In this document: positions 60,031 through 64,000 of the stretch, piece after piece
Layout: the number at the start of each line of letters is the position of its first letter
Position numbering within the stretch: position 1 is the stretch's first letter
Assembly (NCBI GenBank): GCA_025062325.1
Contig: JANXAL010000140.1
Span: 60,204-124,203 of the forward strand
DNA length: 64,000 nt
Direction of reading: 5' to 3'
Source: Roseiflexus sp.
GTDB taxonomy: Bacteria > Chloroflexota > Chloroflexia > Chloroflexales > Roseiflexaceae
Position numbers and translations under genes: made by a program
The notes under the pieces: model-generated
What the model saw: only the letters and a program-made list of their open reading frames with translations
Databases searched by the model: none
What the model was told of the DNA's origin: nothing

Positions 60031-61236
60031 TCACAGAGGAACAGTTGCTTTGAGCGCACGCATCAGCTTGTCGATCGCCTCATCGACCTGCTCGCGGGTC
60101 AGGATCAACGGCGGCACCAGACGCAGCACATCGTCGCCTGCCGTGGCGATTAGCAGCCCTTCGTTGTGCGCCGCCTCGCGCACCGCATTGGCAGAACCGT
60201 TGATCACAACGCCGCGCATCAGCCCGCGTCCGCGCACCTCAAGCACAACGTCAGGAAGGGCGGCGTGCAGGTCGTTCAGCGCTTCACCGAGGTAGTCGCC
60301 GACTTCGCGGACATGCGCGAGAAATGGCGGGGCAGCGATCTTACGAAACACAGTGTGGGCTATCGCAGTGACAAACGGACCGCCGCCGAATGTTGTGCCG
60401 TGATCGCCGACGTGGATGGTCTGGGCGACTTTCTGGCGCATCAAGATCGCGCCGATCGGCAGGCCGCCGCCGAGCGGCTTGGCGATGGTCATCACATCAG
60501 GCGCAACGCCGTACAGTTCATGCGCCCAGAGCGTGCCAGTGCGCCCAATGCCGCATTGGATTTCGTCGAAGATCAGAAGTGCATCAACCGCATCGCACCG
60601 CTCGCGCAGCGTGCGCAGGAATTCAGGCGTTGCCACGCTGAGACCGCCTTCGCCCTGCACCGGCTCGACAATCACGCCGCACACGTCGTCGGTAATGGCT
60701 GCGGCAGCGGCGGCGCTGTTGTTGAAAGGAGCAAAGCGCACTCCCGGCATGACCGGTTCGAACGGCTGACGATACTTCTCGCGCGCTGTCACCGCCACAG
60801 CACCCATGGTACGCCCGTGAAAGGACCCGGTGAATGCGACGATGGCCGTTTTGCCCTCGCCGTGGGTGTCGCGTGCATAGCGGCGACTGAACTTCAGCGC
60901 GCCTTCGACCGCCTCCGCGCCGCTGTTGCAGAAAAACACCCGATCTGCCCATGGCGTATGCTCAATCAGCGTCTGCGCAAGTTCGACGGCGGGACGGGAA
61001 TGGTACAGGTTCGACAGATGAATGAGACCGTCGGCGTGCTCCCTGATTGCGCGCACTACATCGGGATCGCCATAACCGAGCGCATTCACAGCGATCCCAG
61101 CGACGCAATCCAGGTAACGACGCCCCTCGCTATCGTAGAGATAGCATCCCTCGCCTCGCTCGATGACGAAGCCCGGTCGGGCATAGGTTTGCAGGAGGTA
61201 GCGTTGTTCAGCGGCGATGACGTCAGCGGCGGCCAT
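60031..61236 (-). CDS. argD: Acetylornithine aminotransferase
   Basis: 401 residues, usual length. It is a PLP-dependent class III transaminase of arginine (and possibly lysine) synthesis. Motifs: YLDCVAGIAVNALGYGDPDV, FFCNSGAEAVEGALKF, FTGSFHGRTMGAVAVTA, EPVQGEGGLSVATPEFL, LLIFDEIQCGIGRTG, and the PLP Lys in IAKPLGGGLPIGA, then HGTTFGGGPF. The C-terminal small domain ends EAIDKLMRALKA. No other arg genes are adjacent. GABA transaminases are related, but length and motifs favour ArgD. Confidence 0.92.
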   Translation of the reverse strand: MAAADVIAAEQRYLLQTYARPGFVIERGEGCYLYDSEGRRYLDCVAGIAVNALGYGDPDVVRAIREHADGLIHLSNLYHSRPAVELAQTLIEHTPWADRVFFCNSGAEAVEGALKFSRRYARDTHGEGKTAIVAFTGSFHGRTMGAVAVTAREKYRQPFEPVMPGVRFAPFNNSAAAAAAITDDVCGVIVEPVQGEGGLSVATPEFLRTLRERCDAVDALLIFDEIQCGIGRTGTLWAHELYGVAPDVMTIAKPLGGGLPIGAILMRQKVAQTIHVGDHGTTFGGGPFVTAIAHTVFRKIAAPPFLAHVREVGDYLGEALNDLHAALPDVVLEVRGRGLMRGVVINGSANAVREAAHNEGLLIATAGDDVLRLVPPLILTREQVDEAIDKLMRALKATVPL

Positions 61237-61575
61237 AGATTGTCCTTTGCGTGATAACCGAGAACTGAGAACCGAAAACCGACGTAAGGGGTTTCAGGGT
61301 TGGGGGTTAGGATGTTCAACCTTAATTGCAATCTTGACCCTTTCACCTGTAACCTTCCCCATTTGCTAACCTCCAACCTTGCCTCCCGCTACGCACAACG
61401 TGCAACGCTCGCGCAGGCGCACCGCTGGCGCGGCCTGCGAACGCGCCACCGACTCGCGGGCGCGTCACCGGCGCGCCCCTGCCAGCCCCCACCTGCGTTC
61501 ACCGGGGCGCCGTGATTCGGGCGCAGGCGGCGACACGCCCTACTCCCCGCCATCGGGCGAGCCGCCGGCGCGCCC
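61237..61575. repeat. Heptad-like tract and GC-rich text between argD and the nucleotidase gene
   Basis: 61250-61390 consists of ACCGAGAACTGAGAACC, TTCAACCTTAATTGCAATC and AACCTTCCCC words of about seven bases. 61400-61575 is very GC-rich, with CCGGCGCGCCCCT occurring twice. No gene seen. Confidence 0.55.
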
Positions 61576-63393
61576 CTACTGGTCGACTTCGACAGTCTCA
61601 CGCTCACTGGCGGCTGCCATACGGGCGGCACGCTCGCGCAGCCGTAGACCGCCGCCAATTGCTCCGGCCGCCGCTAGCGCCAGCAACCACGCAGGCAACG
61701 GCTCACCGCTGGTGCGCGGCAGAGCCACTGGCGCTTCAACCGGTGCAGGCGCGGGCGCCGCTACGCCCGGCAACGTGCCGTCCTGCACGATACGTCCCTC
61801 GACCTGCGGGCTGACCGGTGACCGCGTTTGCAGGTATTCCACCAACACATCGGCATCGATAAGTCCTGTGTCCAGCCTGCTCGCCGCCTGCTGGAATACG
61901 CTGTAACCGTCGCCGCCGTTAGCGATGAAGCTGTTCACTACCACGCGATAGGTGGCGTTGGGGTCCAGCGCAACGAAGCCGCCACGACCATCGGAGACTT
62001 GAATGCCAGTTATCCGGCTCCCGGCAGGCGCCGAGGAGTTCCAGCTATAGCGCATACCGCCGACCTGCGGGAAGCGTCCGTCGGTTCGCTCAACGCGGCT
62101 AACGCCGTTCTCCAGCGCTTCCTTCACCTGCGCACCGGTCAGAGTCAGTACGACGATGGTATTGCCGAAGGGCATGACCTCAAGCACCTGACCGAGCGTG
62201 ATTCGACCGGCAGGAATGCTAGTGCGGATGCCGCCGCCGTTCATGATTGCCAATTGCGAACCGACTGGCGCAGTTCTCGCCAGCATCGCATCGGCGATTA
62301 GATTCCCCAGGTTTGTTTCCTTTGAGCGCACATCGGCGCGCTCGCCGTTGAGCGCCACGCGGGTCTCGCCGACTGGCGTGGCGCGCAGTTGATCCAGCGG
62401 ACCTCTGAGGGTTCTGATCCGGTTCTCGAAACCTCCATCAGGAGGGATGGACGGCAACACTTCGGTAGGACGACCCGCTACAACGCGCGTAATGTCGCCG
62501 TTGGCGTCGAAGCCGATTGTCAGGTCGCCGAGCCAGCGCCCCCACTCCCAGTCGTGCGCTATGATCACCGGCTTGCGCGAAGGTGAAGCGACGACTTCGG
62601 GATAGGGACGATCGGGGGACGGCGGATTAACCATCGGACCCATTGGCGTATGGCTGTGGCCACCGATAATGACCGACAGACCATCCACGCGACGCGCCAG
62701 CTCACGATCTGCCTGGATGCCGACGTGGGTCAGCGCAATGATCTTGTTCACGCCATCGCGCCGCAACGACTCAACGCCTAGGCGCACCGCATCGATGTAG
62801 TTGGTGAACCGTATGCCGGGACCGGGGTTGCTGAGCACCGGCGTGTCTTCGGTCGTCACGCCGATAATCCCAATCGGCTGACCGCCGACCCAGATAACAA
62901 CCCATGGCTTGATCAGCCCAAACAACGGCGACGAGCGATCTATCTGCATGTTGGCGCTAAGTAGCGGGAAGGTCGCACCGCGTGCAAAATCTACCAGCGG
63001 CCCTTGCCCAATGTCGAACTCGTGGTTGCCGACAGCCATGGCATCGTACTTGAGCGCGTTGTAGAATTCCAGGTCCGCCAGCCCGCGGTACTGATTAAAG
63101 TAGAGCGTCCCCTGGAACACATCGCCAGCGTCGAGCAACAACTGGTTGCCGCCCTCCTGCCGAATGGCATCGATCAGCGTCTTACGCCGCGAGACGCCGC
63201 CATGGACCGGATTAGCGCCGCTGAACACCGGCTCAATGCGCGCGTGGTGATCGTTCGTGTGAATGATACGCAAGGTGTAGACTTCTGGACCGGCGCCATG
63301 CACCGTTAGCGCCGTCGCTAGATAGGCGATCGTCCCTGATCCGACCGCCATCGTCTTCACGAACGTGCGCCGCGAGATTGTGGGGAAAGACAT
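61576..63393 (-). CDS. Exported 5'-nucleotidase / UDP-sugar hydrolase family protein
   Basis: 605 residues from ATG 63393; the upstream frame to 63456 is not supported. A Tat signal is visible: SRRTFVKTMAVGSGTIAYLA. The metallophosphoesterase domain has LRIIHTNDHHARIEP, LLDAGDVFQGT, AVGNHEFD, ALTHVGI and IIGGHSHTPM. The C-terminal nucleotidase domain has SQLAIMNGGGIRTSIPAGRI and YRVVVNSFIANGGDGYSVF with the stacking Phe. The tail LPRTSGEP, a membrane helix and RLRERAARM looks like a cell-wall sorting signal of LPxTG type. It should hydrolyse extracellular nucleotides at the surface for phosphate or nucleoside uptake. Confidence 0.92.
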   Translation of the reverse strand: MSFPTISRRTFVKTMAVGSGTIAYLATALTVHGAGPEVYTLRIIHTNDHHARIEPVFSGANPVHGGVSRRKTLIDAIRQEGGNQLLLDAGDVFQGTLYFNQYRGLADLEFYNALKYDAMAVGNHEFDIGQGPLVDFARGATFPLLSANMQIDRSSPLFGLIKPWVVIWVGGQPIGIIGVTTEDTPVLSNPGPGIRFTNYIDAVRLGVESLRRDGVNKIIALTHVGIQADRELARRVDGLSVIIGGHSHTPMGPMVNPPSPDRPYPEVVASPSRKPVIIAHDWEWGRWLGDLTIGFDANGDITRVVAGRPTEVLPSIPPDGGFENRIRTLRGPLDQLRATPVGETRVALNGERADVRSKETNLGNLIADAMLARTAPVGSQLAIMNGGGIRTSIPAGRITLGQVLEVMPFGNTIVVLTLTGAQVKEALENGVSRVERTDGRFPQVGGMRYSWNSSAPAGSRITGIQVSDGRGGFVALDPNATYRVVVNSFIANGGDGYSVFQQAASRLDTGLIDADVLVEYLQTRSPVSPQVEGRIVQDGTLPGVAAPAPAPVEAPVALPRTSGEPLPAWLLALAAAGAIGGGLRLRERAARMAAASERETVEVDQ

Positions 63394-63884
63394 ATTCTCT
63401 CTCCTCCGTCCTCCTCTCAGATAAACCTGGAAGCAGTAAATAAACAGGGAGCACACATACTATACCATACTCCGAGAAACGCACGTGTACACGCGAATGA
63501 GCCGGTTCGTGCCGCTTTTTAGAGCAGAGGCGTACCGCGGTCTGCTGCGCCTTGGCGGCGCCGAACGCAAGTCACTGAGACTGACGTGGATTGCCAATGG
63601 GGTATCTGGAGCGCTTCGTGCGGGGATACGTCGGCGGGGATGGAAGCCTGAGATGGCGGAATCACGCCAATCGACTCAACCAGTGATCAAATGAGTTTGC
63701 GGGAATGAGCGACTTCTTGCAAGGTCGAGCGAGGGCGTTCTTCGCTCATACGAGCATCCCTGTTCTAGCGATACACGCTGCAAAGCGGGTGCGATGCAGC
63801 GCGGTGAATAGCGGTGAAACGCCCGGCAATATGGCTTGACGGTCGCTATCCAGGGTTATGCTGGAACGTACAGCGCGTCGAGCG
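63394..63884. other. Intergenic stretch without a recognisable gene
   Basis: A plus-strand frame of 69 codons at 63485-63694 has no family resemblance. Nothing else identifiable between the nucleotidase start and the partial gene at the window end. Confidence 0.4.
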
Positions 63885-64000
63885 TCAGGGTTCCATTTCT
63901 AGACGCCGATAGTTCTTCAAGAGCGACGAATAACTTCGCACGGGCAGCAACTCTTCGGCGCCTACCTGCCGTAGCGCCTGGAGTCCAAGAATCAAGAAGG
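63885..64000 (-). CDS. Partial C-terminus of an unidentified protein
   Basis: A minus-strand frame enters from beyond the window edge: FLILGLQALRQVGAEELLPV, then RSYSSLLKNYRRLEMEP and TGA at 63887-63885. About 38 residues are visible, helical and protein-like in composition. No family can be assigned from so little. Confidence 0.45.
   Translation of the reverse strand, partial: FLILGLQALRQVGAEELLPVRSYSSLLKNYRRLEMEP

Noticed and set aside
59817..60059. Minus-strand 80-codon frame after argD
   Set aside because: Overlaps argD and the terminator-like hairpin, with no protein-like features.
63485..63694. Plus-strand 69-codon frame
   Set aside because: No ribosome-binding site of note, no family and composition like surrounding non-coding DNA.

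Overview
The window is high-GC bacterial chromosome that looks like a filamentous anoxygenic phototroph of the Chloroflexota, most like Roseiflexus. The grounds are the mix of genes (two roadblock/LC7 proteins, CHAT-domain and Uma2-type proteins, a System I cytochrome c maturation cluster, a VanW protein) and the abundant short palindromic and heptad-like intergenic repeats. This assignment comes from recognising the families; no search was run. I see no rRNA, phage, intact insertion sequence or CRISPR array. There are two tRNAs, Asn(GTT) and Pro(GGG), both with an encoded CCA.

Layout. 1-4.2 kb: the 3'-truncated end of a gamma-glutamyltransferase gene, an alpha/beta hydrolase, and a decayed PIN toxin with an intact antitoxin-like gene beside a CHAT gene broken by one stop codon. 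4.2-11 kb: tRNA-Asn, a two-headed amidase-like protein, a large CHAT-domain protein and an HTH protein with a degenerate STAND-like NTPase region. 11-13.8 kb: a frameshifted Uma2 gene and a 1.7 kb repeat cluster. 13.8-21.6 kb (minus strand): gyrA, a COG1768-type phosphoesterase, cysH, apt, panC, panB and a roadblock protein. 21.8-27.6 kb: a solute-binding lipoprotein; a coupled operon of a small ORF, a FabF-like ketosynthase, a methyltransferase and the remains of an isoaspartyl peptidase; then an alcohol dehydrogenase.

28-36.3 kb (plus strand): ccmA-B-C-D-E-F, a J-like/TPR membrane protein and a TlpA/ResA thioredoxin, together a nearly complete variant cytochrome c maturation system whose CcmE carries Cys instead of the usual haem-binding His. 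36.3-39.5 kb: an orphan OmpR-type regulator, then proB-proA. 39.5-47.3 kb: a dihydroorotate dehydrogenase-like protein without the usual catalytic segment, a DUF362 protein, radC, a VanW protein, a decayed MNT/HEPN toxin-antitoxin pair, a glycoside hydrolase-like protein and ndk. 47.4-51.8 kb: a roadblock protein encoded just downstream of a 1338-residue TPR scaffold with 13 copies of a PFSLEELGL-type motif and an embedded segment resembling sigma-70 region 1.1. 52-57.1 kb: tRNA-Pro, a deoxynucleoside kinase, a GT39-like membrane glycosyltransferase and a GT4-methyltransferase fusion. 57.2-64 kb: ssb, an aldehyde dehydrogenase, argD, a Tat-exported 5'-nucleotidase-like protein with an LPxTG-like tail, and the partial end of an unknown gene.

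Two themes stand out. First, housekeeping genes are intact, while toxin-antitoxin and conflict-type genes (PIN, CHAT, Uma2, MNT/HEPN) and one operon-end gene (isoaspartyl peptidase) are caught at different stages of decay, each by a readable lesion. Second, the candidates for undescribed biology are the TPR/SLiM/sigma-1.1-like scaffold with its roadblock partner, the CHAT plus HTH/STAND-like neighbourhood, and the variant cytochrome c maturation set with a J-like/TPR subunit.
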